In this document: positions 7,439-15,375 of the stretch, piece after piece
How positions within the stretch are numbered: the stretch's first letter is position 1
Layout of the letters: every line of letters starts with the position of its first letter
Assembly (NCBI GenBank): GCA_011192055.1
Contig: DUES01000002.1
Span: 1 to 21,871 of the forward strand
Direction: 5' to 3'
DNA: 21,871 nucleotides
Source of the DNA: Dehalococcoidia bacterium
GTDB taxonomy: Bacteria > Chloroflexota > Dehalococcoidia > Dehalococcoidales > Fen-1064
The notes under the pieces: model-generated
Databases searched by the model: none
What the model was told of the DNA's origin: nothing
The model's input: the letters and a program-made list of their open reading frames with translations, nothing else
Position numbers and translations under genes: made by a program

Positions 7439-7898
7439 AGCCATTGTTACCGTCCTGCTGACTATCGGCGGGGTGGTAGCTGCTCTTGCGGTTTTTAACG
7501 GATTCTACCCCGCAATCATTGAAAGTAGCGGGGCGGTCAGCAGCGCTACCAGCAAGGTAAGTGACCGTATTGAAAGCCGTATTGATATCATCCAGGTAGC
7601 GGACAATTCTACCGAGGTTGATATCTGGGTAAAAAATACTGGTTCCATAAATATTGAAAGTGTCGAACGGAGTGACATCTTCTTCGGACCCGAGGATAAC
7701 TTTTACCATGTGACCTCCGGCGGCAGTACTCCCCCTTACTGGGACTACGTGTATGAGGGCAGCTATACCCGGTGGCAACCGACGGTCACAATCAAGGTGA
7801 CGGTCCACCTTGATTCCACCGTGACTTCCGGAACAAACATATTCAAGATGATTGTTCCGAACGGAATTTTTGACTCAACGACATTCAGTGTGGACTAG
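7431..7898 (+). CDS. arlG: ArlG-like archaellum stator component
   Basis: A 155-residue protein with one N-terminal membrane helix (about residues 5-26, IVTVLLTIGGVVAALAVF), an amphipathic stretch (SSATSKVSDRIESRIDIIQV) and an external beta-sandwich with the typical VDIWVKNTGSINIESVERSDIFF pattern of ArlF/ArlG proteins. In archaea ArlG forms a filament capped by ArlF and links the motor to the S-layer outside the membrane. The GTG start at 7431 overlaps the stop of the arlD-like gene (GTGGATAA), implying coupled translation, and the next gene starts six bases after its stop. ArlF and ArlG share the fold, so the choice of ArlG over ArlF rests on order and on the next gene being the better ArlF candidate. 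Confidence 0.72.
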   Translation: MDKAIVTVLLTIGGVVAALAVFNGFYPAIIESSGAVSSATSKVSDRIESRIDIIQVADNSTEVDIWVKNTGSINIESVERSDIFFGPEDNFYHVTSGGSTPPYWDYVYEGSYTRWQPTVTIKVTVHLDSTVTSGTNIFKMIVPNGIFDSTTFSVD

Positions 7899-7903
7899 AA
7901 GAT

Positions 7904-9502
7904 ATGGAAACTGCACTAGTCTCTTTGATATGTGTTGCCATGCTCATTGTGGGCGCGGTAACAGTAACATTTAACGCTTTTCAGTCCGTTACCACGGTAG
8001 CTGATTCCCTGAGGGAGATGGAACAGCAGACGGCAGAAACCAGGTTAACCGAAATCGAGGCATCGCAGTGGGGACAGAGTACATACACTATAGTCTATGA
8101 GGGTGCCAATGATGATGGTTATCTGAAAACCATCGAGATAGCCCCCAACGGACTGATTACCAAGTCCACGATTGATACCCTCGTGTTTGATGAGACATGC
8201 GTTGAACCGGATATAACCTATGTTTCCGGTGATGTCTATGCAATATCCTATGAGGGGCTTTCCGGTGACGGGTATCTGACCACAGTGCAGGTAAATGACG
8301 AAGGGCAGATTACGGATACGGTAATAGATACCCTGGAGTTTGATATCCTGGAAGGTCTGACCCCTGAAATCAATCGTGTGTCAGGTGATGTATATGCTAT
8401 CGCCTATACGGGTGAAAGTGATGACGGTTACCTGGTGACAGTGGAGATAGCCCCTGACGGCCAGATTACGGATACGGTAATAGATACGCTGGAGTTTGAC
8501 GCGGTAGATTGTCTTACCCCTGATATTATCCATATATCCGGTAATATTTATGCCATCGTCTATACGGGTGAAAGTGATGACGGATATCTGGTAACAGTGG
8601 AGATAGCCCCTGACGGCCAGATTACGGATGCTGTCATAGATACGCTGGAGTTTGATGCGGAAAGCAGCCTTGACCCCAGGATAATTAATGTTACGGGCAG
8701 TATATACGCCATTGTTTACATGGGTTATCTCAATGACGGTTTCCTGAAGACAGTAGAGATAGCTCCTGACGGACAGATTACGGATGCTGTCATAGATACG
8801 CTGGAGTTTGATACGGTTGACGGTCATACACCTGATATCACTCACGCATCAGGCAATATATATTCCCTGGCCTATGTAGGCACTCAGAGTGATGGTTTCG
8901 TGAAGACAGTGGAGATAGCCGCCGGTGGGCAGATTACGGATACGATAATAGATACACTGGAGTATGACACTTTGAGCGCTGGAGGTCCGGATATTATTGA
9001 GACCTCGGACGGCTTGTTTGCCATAGTTTACATGGGTGAAGACAGTGATGGTTTCGTGAGGATGGTTGAGACAGAGACTAACGGACAGATTACGGATACG
9101 GTTATCGATACGTTTGAGTTTGATACAGTTTATGGCGGTACCCCGGATATTATGGCAATACGGGGTGGTGGTAATTCTGTTTGCCTGAAAGTAATTAACC
9201 AGGGCGAAGCCAGCCTGACCGAGTTTGCGAAGTGGGATATCATCATTCAATACGAAAACGGAACAGCTACTTACATGATTTACACCACCAGCACTACTCC
9301 CGGCAGTAATGAATGGACAGTAGCAGGTATATATCTGCTCAGTGAAGATCCGGAAGTCTTCGATCCTGGCATACTGGATCCGGGGGAGCAGATGAAATTA
9401 AGCCTGAATGTTGACCCTGCAATAAGCCCTGGAGAGACCGTCAGGATAACGGTGTCAACCCCAAATGGCGTGAAGTCGATGTGCCTGGTAACAATGGATT
9501 GA
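7904..9502 (+). CDS. arlF: ArlF-like stator protein with inserted seven-repeat beta-propeller-like domain
   Basis: A 532-residue protein in three parts. Residues 4-26 are a membrane helix followed by an ArlF/G-type amphipathic linker (to about 56). Residues 58-420 are seven repeats, the first 51 and the rest exactly 52 residues long, each with an [AIV]YxG strand, a DG[YF] turn (at 71, 122, 174, 226, 278, 330 and 382), a TVEI strand, GQITD, a VIDTLEFD strand and a PDI strand. Four strands per repeat and seven repeats suit a seven-bladed beta-propeller. Residues 424-532 are a beta-sandwich (CLKVINQGEASLTEF, DPGILDPGEQ, ITVSTPNGV) like the ArlF/archaellin external domain. Known ArlF and ArlG proteins are roughly 150-200 residues, so the propeller looks like an insertion. 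It would sit outside the membrane, where ArlF contacts the cell envelope, and could bind a wall polymer, S-layer protein or glycan. Confidence 0.82.
   Translation: METALVSLICVAMLIVGAVTVTFNAFQSVTTVADSLREMEQQTAETRLTEIEASQWGQSTYTIVYEGANDDGYLKTIEIAPNGLITKSTIDTLVFDETCVEPDITYVSGDVYAISYEGLSGDGYLTTVQVNDEGQITDTVIDTLEFDILEGLTPEINRVSGDVYAIAYTGESDDGYLVTVEIAPDGQITDTVIDTLEFDAVDCLTPDIIHISGNIYAIVYTGESDDGYLVTVEIAPDGQITDAVIDTLEFDAESSLDPRIINVTGSIYAIVYMGYLNDGFLKTVEIAPDGQITDAVIDTLEFDTVDGHTPDITHASGNIYSLAYVGTQSDGFVKTVEIAAGGQITDTIIDTLEYDTLSAGGPDIIETSDGLFAIVYMGEDSDGFVRMVETETNGQITDTVIDTFEFDTVYGGTPDIMAIRGGGNSVCLKVINQGEASLTEFAKWDIIIQYENGTATYMIYTTSTTPGSNEWTVAGIYLLSEDPEVFDPGILDPGEQMKLSLNVDPAISPGETVRITVSTPNGVKSMCLVTMD
8075..9163 (+). 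repeat. Seven in-frame tandem repeats of about 156 bp within the arlF-like gene
   Basis: The repeats run 8075-8227 (153 bp), then 156 bp each from 8228, 8384, 8540, 8696, 8852 and 9008. Segments are near-identical at DNA level in places: TATACGGGTGAAAGTGATGA occurs at 8405 and again at 8561, and CAGATTACGGATACGGTAAT-type segments recur in phase in most copies. Central copies 3 to 5 are the most alike, while the first and last are the most diverged, the usual pattern for repeats made by local duplication. Confidence 0.9.
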
Positions 9503-9521
9503 TAGCATAGGGGGAACTGCC

Positions 9522-10262
9522 ATGCCGGAAATAGAACTGGACGAAAAACAGGAACAGCAACAGGAAGAAAAAAAAGAGGTTATCTCTACCGGTCACGCCG
9601 AAATTGACAAGAAGCTGGGCGGCGGCATCCCGGTTGGCTCCCTCACACTGGTCGAAGGTCAGTCTGACGCGGGAAAATCAGTACTCTGCCAGCAGATGAT
9701 GTGGGGTTCCCTTAAGAACGATTTCAAGGTAGTCCTCTATACCACGGAGAATACCGTTAAGAGCATGGTGACCCAGATGGATAGCCTTGGTTTAAGCATC
9801 AAAGACTATCTGCTGCTTGGTTGGGTGAAAATCTATACCATGAGGGCTTCACAGGTCAGGTCTAATGCTGTTCTTGCGTTGCAGACCTTGCTGAACAGTA
9901 TGATAGATCTGGAAGATTATCAACTTTGCATTGTGGACTCTGTTACCCAGATTGCGGCGGGTGCCAATAGCGGGGAGTCCCTGGCATATTTCGAGCGATG
10001 TAAAGTCCTTTGCGATAAGGGTAAAACGATTATGAATGTCACTCATACCTATGCTTATGAGCAGGACCTGCTGGTGCGTATCCGCTCGGTATGTGATGCG
10101 CACTTCAAGCTGGCTATTGAAAGGGTGGGAGACAGGCTTGTCAAAACACTGGAAGTTGCCAAGGTCCGGGGAGCCACCCAGACGACGGGTAACATCCTGA
10201 GTTTTGACGTTGAACCGGAGATAGGTATGAAGATAATGCCTCTCTCCAGGGCAAAGGTTTAA
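9522..10262 (+). CDS. arlH: ArlH, KaiC/RecA-like archaellum motor ATPase
   Basis: A 246-residue RecA/KaiC-fold protein. Walker A is GQSDAGKS (46-53) and Walker B is LCIVDS (135-140). Other ArlH marks are IPVGSLTLVEG (36-46), LYTTENTVKSMVTQMDSLG (72-90) and DYLLLGWVKI. The glutamate next to TT in TTEN lies where the KaiC family has its catalytic acid. ArlH binds ATP, associates with ArlI and sits within the ArlC/D/E ring; in archaea it is needed for archaellum assembly. The N-terminus has a short charged Gln/Glu/Lys stretch (6-19) before the domain begins. The ATG at 9522 is preceded by GGGGGAA. The gene lies between the ArlF-like gene and two arlI genes, the usual archaeal order except for the second arlI. 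Confidence 0.93.
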   Translation: MPEIELDEKQEQQQEEKKEVISTGHAEIDKKLGGGIPVGSLTLVEGQSDAGKSVLCQQMMWGSLKNDFKVVLYTTENTVKSMVTQMDSLGLSIKDYLLLGWVKIYTMRASQVRSNAVLALQTLLNSMIDLEDYQLCIVDSVTQIAAGANSGESLAYFERCKVLCDKGKTIMNVTHTYAYEQDLLVRIRSVCDAHFKLAIERVGDRLVKTLEVAKVRGATQTTGNILSFDVEPEIGMKIMPLSRAKV

Positions 10263-10304
10263 TACTGTCTCAGGATCAACTCAGGCGGACTGGAGATTCA
10301 TTCT

Positions 10305-12047
10305 ATGGCGGAAATGGTACTCCCTTTCACAAGGGAGAATAACATAGACAACCATGGGGAAGGGTTCCATACCTGCGAGCTTTATCAGAAATTATCGCCG
10401 GAACTGCAGCAGGTTGCGGAACAGTATCCTCATCTCTTTGAGTACCTTCACTGGCTGCCGATTGAGGAAGTAGGTATTCCCCGTTACTTCAAAAGGCTGA
10501 CCAGGAAAATGGAGAATATCAAGGAACCTAATGTAATCTACCCGTTGACAGAGGGTATTTTTGCCCATGTGTTGATTGACCAGAAAGACACCCGTAATCA
10601 CTACATAACCATCGAGCCAACTTTGACAATGGACCTTGACAGGCTGATGTCTGAAGTGGAGAGCCGTTGCATTCAGTTCAGCGACCGGCTTCCCGAGTTT
10701 AATGCTGACGGAGACAGGGAGCGGCAGTTGCTCGATTACGTTGAGTGGATGACAACACTCGGCGGTGGACCGCCACCCGAAGAGAAAAAGAAAAGGTTTA
10801 GCCTTTTCAGTAAAAAGATTCAGAAGTTGACCAAGGTGGGGCTTACGGAGCGTGAGCTCGAGGGTATTAAATACCTCTTCGTCCGTGACAAACTTGGCCT
10901 GGGAGATATTGAACCACTGGTATCGGATGTCTACATTGAGGATATTGGCTGCTCCGGACTGGGGCACCTCTTTATCGAGCATAAGATATTCAAGGGTCTC
11001 AAGAGTCCGATAACCTTCTCCTCCCTGGAAGACCTGGACGCGTTTGTATTGAGGCTTGCCGAACAGATAGGGAAACCGGTCACCTACAAGAAGCCTATCG
11101 CTGACGCGACACTGCCGAAAGGCGCCCGTATCAATATTGTCTACGGTCGGGACGTCTCCAAGAGGGGTTCCAACTTCAGCATCCGGAAATTCAGTACCGT
11201 GCCAATCTCTATATTTGAACTGGTGGATTTTGGGACCATTAACTACCAGATGCTGGCATACCTGTCGCTGGTAATACCAAATGGAATGAACATGTTTGTT
11301 GCCGGTGAATCAGCTTCCGGGAAGACCACCATGCTCAACGCACTGACCACTTTCATTCATCCCAAGGCCAAGATTGTCACAATCGAAGACACACCGGAAC
11401 TCCAGGTCCCCCATGAGAACTGGATAAGGGAAGTTGTCCAGACAGATAAGCAGGAAGATACCAGTGGTGCGGTGACAACATTTGACCTGCTCAAGGCGGC
11501 CCTCCGGCAGCGCCCCAATGAGATAATAGTAGGCGAGATACGTGGGCCTGAAGGTAATGTTGCCTTCCAGGCAATGCAGACCGGGCATGCGGTTATGTCC
11601 ACTTTCCACGCCTCTACCATGGAGAAACTGATTCAGCGCATGACGGCCGCCCCGATTCTGGTCCCGAAGTCTTACATGGACAACCTTAATGTGGCGATAC
11701 TGATGCGTTCTATCAAGCTTCCCAACGGCGGTACTGTCCGCCGTATCACTGATATCGACGAGATAGTCGGCTTTGACCCGCCATCCCAGTCTTTCAATAT
11801 CGTTGAAGCCTTCAAACTGGATGAAATAACGGACACTTTTGAATTCACAGGTTATATGAACAGTCATGTCCTGGAGCAAAAGATTGCTCCTATGATAGGG
11901 ATACCAGGTCGCCATACTCAGCGCATATATGCCGAAGTTGAAAGGCGGGCCAGGATATTTACCAAACTGCACAAGGAAAAAGGTATCACCGGTTTCTATG
12001 AGGTACTTAAGGTACTGGGTCAGGCCCAGCAGGACGGACTGCTCTAG
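10305..12047 (+). CDS. arlI: ArlI motor ATPase, copy 1
   Basis: A 580-residue secretion-superfamily hexameric ATPase that drives both assembly and rotation of the archaellum. The N-terminal half (about 25-300) includes a YPHLFEYLHWLPIEEVGIPRY stretch and a basic linker (159-176). The catalytic half has Walker A GESASGKTT (334-342), an Asp box VTIEDTPEL (358-366) with Glu361, Walker B EIIVGEIRG (406-414) and a His box TGHAVMSTFHA (426-436). All key residues are present, so it should be active. The following gene encodes a second full-length ArlI of almost the same size. GGAG about 10 bases before the ATG at 10305 supports the start. ArlJ is the expected membrane partner, two genes downstream. 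Confidence 0.95.
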   Translation: MAEMVLPFTRENNIDNHGEGFHTCELYQKLSPELQQVAEQYPHLFEYLHWLPIEEVGIPRYFKRLTRKMENIKEPNVIYPLTEGIFAHVLIDQKDTRNHYITIEPTLTMDLDRLMSEVESRCIQFSDRLPEFNADGDRERQLLDYVEWMTTLGGGPPPEEKKKRFSLFSKKIQKLTKVGLTERELEGIKYLFVRDKLGLGDIEPLVSDVYIEDIGCSGLGHLFIEHKIFKGLKSPITFSSLEDLDAFVLRLAEQIGKPVTYKKPIADATLPKGARINIVYGRDVSKRGSNFSIRKFSTVPISIFELVDFGTINYQMLAYLSLVIPNGMNMFVAGESASGKTTMLNALTTFIHPKAKIVTIEDTPELQVPHENWIREVVQTDKQEDTSGAVTTFDLLKAALRQRPNEIIVGEIRGPEGNVAFQAMQTGHAVMSTFHASTMEKLIQRMTAAPILVPKSYMDNLNVAILMRSIKLPNGGTVRRITDIDEIVGFDPPSQSFNIVEAFKLDEITDTFEFTGYMNSHVLEQKIAPMIGIPGRHTQRIYAEVERRARIFTKLHKEKGITGFYEVLKVLGQAQQDGLL

Positions 12048-12070
12048 ACAGGTATCTTGAGGTTAACGTA

Positions 12071-13810
12071 ATGACAACAACAGCTCTGCCACAAAATGAA
12101 GTAGCTGCACCGGAACAACAGGAAGCGGCTGTTCCCCGCATTGATGTTACAAAGCTGTCACAGTCAATGATGGAGATTACCGAGCAATACCCGCATGTCA
12201 TGGACTATCTCAAGACATTACCGGTCACCGAAGCGGGACTTCCCAGGTATACGGCCGAGCCTTCAAGGAAACTGAGCGATAATAAGAAACCAAACTATAT
12301 CTATCCTACCACTCGGGAAGGTGTATTCATTCATATCCGCTATAACCCTGATGATACCAGGAACGACTATATTGCAATAGAACCGGATTTTGGGGCGGAC
12401 CTTACCGACTTGATGGCAAGGGTTGATGAAAAGTTACTGGAACTCCGGGACAGGATCCCGCGAGTTGACCTTGACCTTGATACAGAAGAGCAGATACATG
12501 GATATCTTGACCTGGTTACTACGCTTGGTGACGATTTGGGATTTGGTTTTATTGAGAAGCAACTCGGGTTCCTGCGTAAGAGTGGAGCCAGGGTCTCACG
12601 GATAAAAATCACCGAGCGTGAAAGAGAAGGGCTGAAGTACATGTTCACCCGGGACCGTGTCGGCCTGGGTGCACTGGACCCCCTGACTTCCGACCCCTAT
12701 ATCGAAGATATCAGTTGTTCGGGCAAGGGGCAGGTATTCATTGAGCATAAGATATTTAAAGCCCTGAAAAGTTCGGTTGATTTTCAGACCCATAAGGACC
12801 TTGATGAGTTCGTATTGTGGTTGTCCGAAAGGATAAAAAAACCGGTAACTTTTCGAAACCCCATTGTTGATGCCACACTGCCTGATGGTTCACGTATCAA
12901 TATTGTGTTTGGACGGGAGGTTTCAAGAAGGGGCTCCAACTTCAGTATACGTAAATTTGCCGGCACTCCAATCTCCATCTTTGAACTTATAGACTTTGGC
13001 AGCTTGAGCTACCAGATGCTGGCTTACCTGTCACTGGTTATCGGGAATGAGATGAATGTCTTTGTATCCGGTGAAACTGCCTCCGGCAAGACGACACTGC
13101 TCAATGCCGTGACTACCTTCATTCATCCTATGGCCAAGGTGGTAAGCATTGAGGATACACCCGAGCTCCAGGTGCCTCACAAGAACTGGATAAGAGAAGT
13201 AGTCCAGACCTCAAAGATTGGAGAGGGTAGTGGGGTAGACATGTTTGACCTGCTCAAGGCAGCGCTGCGGCAGCGTCCAAACGAGATTATCATCGGTGAG
13301 ATTCGTGGAGCAGAGGGGAATATTGCCTTCCAGGCAATGCAGACCGGGCATGCTGTCATGGCAACATTCCACGCGGCGTCCGTAGAGAAACTGATACAGC
13401 GTATGACGGGTAGTCCCATATCGGTTCCAAAGAGCTATGTTGATAACCTGAATGTAGTTATCCTGACCAGCGCGGTCCAGCTCCCCAATGGCAAGACAGG
13501 ACGGCGTGTTACGGGCATTAATGAGATTGTGGCTTTTGACCCCGTGTTTGATGCGTTTACGTTTGTTGAAATATTTCACTGGAATGAAGAACTGGACATC
13601 CATGAATTCACAGGCTATATGACCAGTATCGTCCTGGAAAACATGGTCGCTCCCCGGATGGGTATAATGGCCACGAAGAAACAACGCATATACATTGAAC
13701 TGGAACGACGGGCAAAGATACTGGAGAAACTGCATAAAGAGCAGAATATTACCGGTTTCTACGAAATCCTGAACGTCCTCGGCAGAGCGCAACGACAGGG
13801 ACTTTTCTAA
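12071..13810 (+). CDS. arlI: ArlI motor ATPase, copy 2
   Basis: A 579-residue ArlI, tandem paralogue of the previous gene. From residue 25 the two align almost without gaps, with one residue lost near 388. It has intact Walker A GETASGKTT (334-342), Asp box VSIEDTPEL (358-366), Walker B EIIIGEIRG (405-413) and His box TGHAVMATFHA (425-435). The N-terminal 24 residues and the linker at about 155-180, which lacks the first copy's lysine-rich run, differ most. These are regions that in ArlI contact ArlJ, ArlH or neighbouring subunits, so the copies may differ in partner binding rather than catalysis. The start is ATG at 12071; no strong Shine-Dalgarno is seen, only AGGT/GAGG further upstream. 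It ends three bases before arlJ. Confidence 0.94.
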   Translation: MTTTALPQNEVAAPEQQEAAVPRIDVTKLSQSMMEITEQYPHVMDYLKTLPVTEAGLPRYTAEPSRKLSDNKKPNYIYPTTREGVFIHIRYNPDDTRNDYIAIEPDFGADLTDLMARVDEKLLELRDRIPRVDLDLDTEEQIHGYLDLVTTLGDDLGFGFIEKQLGFLRKSGARVSRIKITEREREGLKYMFTRDRVGLGALDPLTSDPYIEDISCSGKGQVFIEHKIFKALKSSVDFQTHKDLDEFVLWLSERIKKPVTFRNPIVDATLPDGSRINIVFGREVSRRGSNFSIRKFAGTPISIFELIDFGSLSYQMLAYLSLVIGNEMNVFVSGETASGKTTLLNAVTTFIHPMAKVVSIEDTPELQVPHKNWIREVVQTSKIGEGSGVDMFDLLKAALRQRPNEIIIGEIRGAEGNIAFQAMQTGHAVMATFHAASVEKLIQRMTGSPISVPKSYVDNLNVVILTSAVQLPNGKTGRRVTGINEIVAFDPVFDAFTFVEIFHWNEELDIHEFTGYMTSIVLENMVAPRMGIMATKKQRIYIELERRAKILEKLHKEQNITGFYEILNVLGRAQRQGLF

Positions 13811-13812
13811 AG

Positions 13813-15339
13813 ATGATATTGGACAGGTTCTGGAAAAAGCTTAGAGGAGAGAGCGGCGACGAAAAAGGCTCTAAAAAGAGCATTGACAAGCAGCTCCTTG
13901 ATGTTGACTTCTTCTGTCACCTGAGCTACATGGCGGCTATTGCCACATCAGGTATCTCGCGAAGCGGTCTGTTTGAATATGCCGCCAAGCTGCCGTATAT
14001 CTCTTCCAGTTATTTCAAGCGGGCGGTTTTTGTTGCCAAAGCCTTCAACCATGATTACGCAGAGGCTTGCCGGATTGTCGGTCAGAACACCGACGAACCG
14101 GAGGTAAAGGCTTTTCTGCTGCGCATGTCAGGAGCTATGTCATCTGGCGAAGATATCGCCGTGTTTCTACAGAGGGAAGCCGATGTCTCTTCAGACGCAT
14201 ATGGTAACCAGTATGAACGGCGATTGGAGACACTGCGGAAGTGGACCGACGCCTACGTAGCGCTCATCATGACAACGGCCATTGTCACTATCATGGCGGT
14301 GGTTTCCATGATGATCGGTAATGTAACTGTAGCGTTTGTCATTAGCCTGTCCGTGCTGACCATTGTCGTAACTATTGCCGGGGTGTGGCTGATATATAAT
14401 GCTGCCCCGCGGGAGAACAAGAACCATAAACTGCCGGTTCGCTCCAAGGAACAGACTTTGGCGAGAAACCTTGCCAGGATAACACTTCCCCTCGCTGTTA
14501 TTGTCGCGGCATTCATGCTGGTTATGAAGATTGACCTTGGTTATGTCTTGATGGTAGTCAGTATCTTCATATTGCCGCTGGGGCTGCTGGGCAAGATTGA
14601 CGATGGCAAAATAGATAAACGGGATGGTGAAGTTGCCGGTCTCCTCCGCTCCCTTGGCGGAGTCAGCCAGGCAATAGGTGCCACGGTAAATGAGGCGATG
14701 GCAAGGCTTGATTTCCACTCGTTAGGCTCCCTTGAGCGTGATGTCAATCTTCTTTATACCAGGCTCCTGGCCGGAATTGCCCCCAACCTGTGCTGGAACC
14801 AGTTCGTAGGTGAAACAGGGTCCGAGCAGGTGAACCGGAGTGTGCGCACCTTCCTGGACGGTGTTTCCCTTGGTGGCGAACCGGAGCTTGTGGGCAACAG
14901 TGCCAGTGGTTTCGCCATGAAGATATCCCTGCTCCGTGCAAAGCGTAAGCTGATTGAATCCGGTATTTTATGGCTGGCGATTGTCATGCATGTTGTGCTG
15001 TCGGCACTGGTACTGTTTGTCTACCAGATTCTGGTCAGCTTCACCGAACTGATTGAAACTGTGATGCCGGATGAGACAGGTATTGATGCCTTAACGGCAA
15101 GCGGTATGCCTTCGTTTGGTCTCTATGGCGGTGCGTCCACGGAACTGAACTTGCTGCACTTCATGGTAATCACAATAGTCCTGGTGCTGGCTTTTGCCAA
15201 TGCCACCGCGATATATGCCACCAGTGGAGGTCATATCTACAAGATATTCTTCTACCTTACCCTTACACTGGGGGCTTCGGGAGGGGCGATAATCCTTGTT
15301 CCTCCCATTGTAAGAATGATGTTTGCCGGTATGGGATAA
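13813..15339 (+). CDS. arlJ: ArlJ, archaellum membrane platform protein
   Basis: A 508-residue membrane protein of the T2SSF/TadC/ArlJ family, the only polytopic core part of the motor. The N-terminal cytosolic domain (about 25-140) contains the four-helix GspF-type region (CHLSYMAAIATSGISRSGLFEYAA). Membrane helices are predicted near 147-168, 172-196, 222-240, 243-261, 383-406, 446-468 and 477-500. The basic cytosolic loop between helices 4 and 5 (262-380, with KRDGEVAGLLRSLGG and LLRAKRKLIESG) is where ArlI engages in archaea. The length is typical of ArlJ and twice that of a single TadC-like protein. The ATG at 13813 follows the second arlI stop by two bases, so coupled translation is likely. 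With two ArlI copies and one ArlJ, the ATPases must share this platform or pair with another elsewhere. Confidence 0.93.
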   Translation: MILDRFWKKLRGESGDEKGSKKSIDKQLLDVDFFCHLSYMAAIATSGISRSGLFEYAAKLPYISSSYFKRAVFVAKAFNHDYAEACRIVGQNTDEPEVKAFLLRMSGAMSSGEDIAVFLQREADVSSDAYGNQYERRLETLRKWTDAYVALIMTTAIVTIMAVVSMMIGNVTVAFVISLSVLTIVVTIAGVWLIYNAAPRENKNHKLPVRSKEQTLARNLARITLPLAVIVAAFMLVMKIDLGYVLMVVSIFILPLGLLGKIDDGKIDKRDGEVAGLLRSLGGVSQAIGATVNEAMARLDFHSLGSLERDVNLLYTRLLAGIAPNLCWNQFVGETGSEQVNRSVRTFLDGVSLGGEPELVGNSASGFAMKISLLRAKRKLIESGILWLAIVMHVVLSALVLFVYQILVSFTELIETVMPDETGIDALTASGMPSFGLYGGASTELNLLHFMVITIVLVLAFANATAIYATSGGHIYKIFFYLTLTLGASGGAIILVPPIVRMMFAGMG

Positions 15340-15375
15340 CCGTTGTGCGAAATGGCATAAGGAGGTGTGCAGGTT

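Noticed and set aside
8075..9163. Regular direct repeats considered as a CRISPR array
   Set aside because: The period is 156 bp, the repeats have no unique spacers, and the frame encodes one continuous protein.
8381..9250. Long antisense open frames over the repeat region of the arlF-like gene
   Set aside because: They arise because the 156-bp repeat keeps a reverse frame open in each copy; the sense frame has the domain and operon support.
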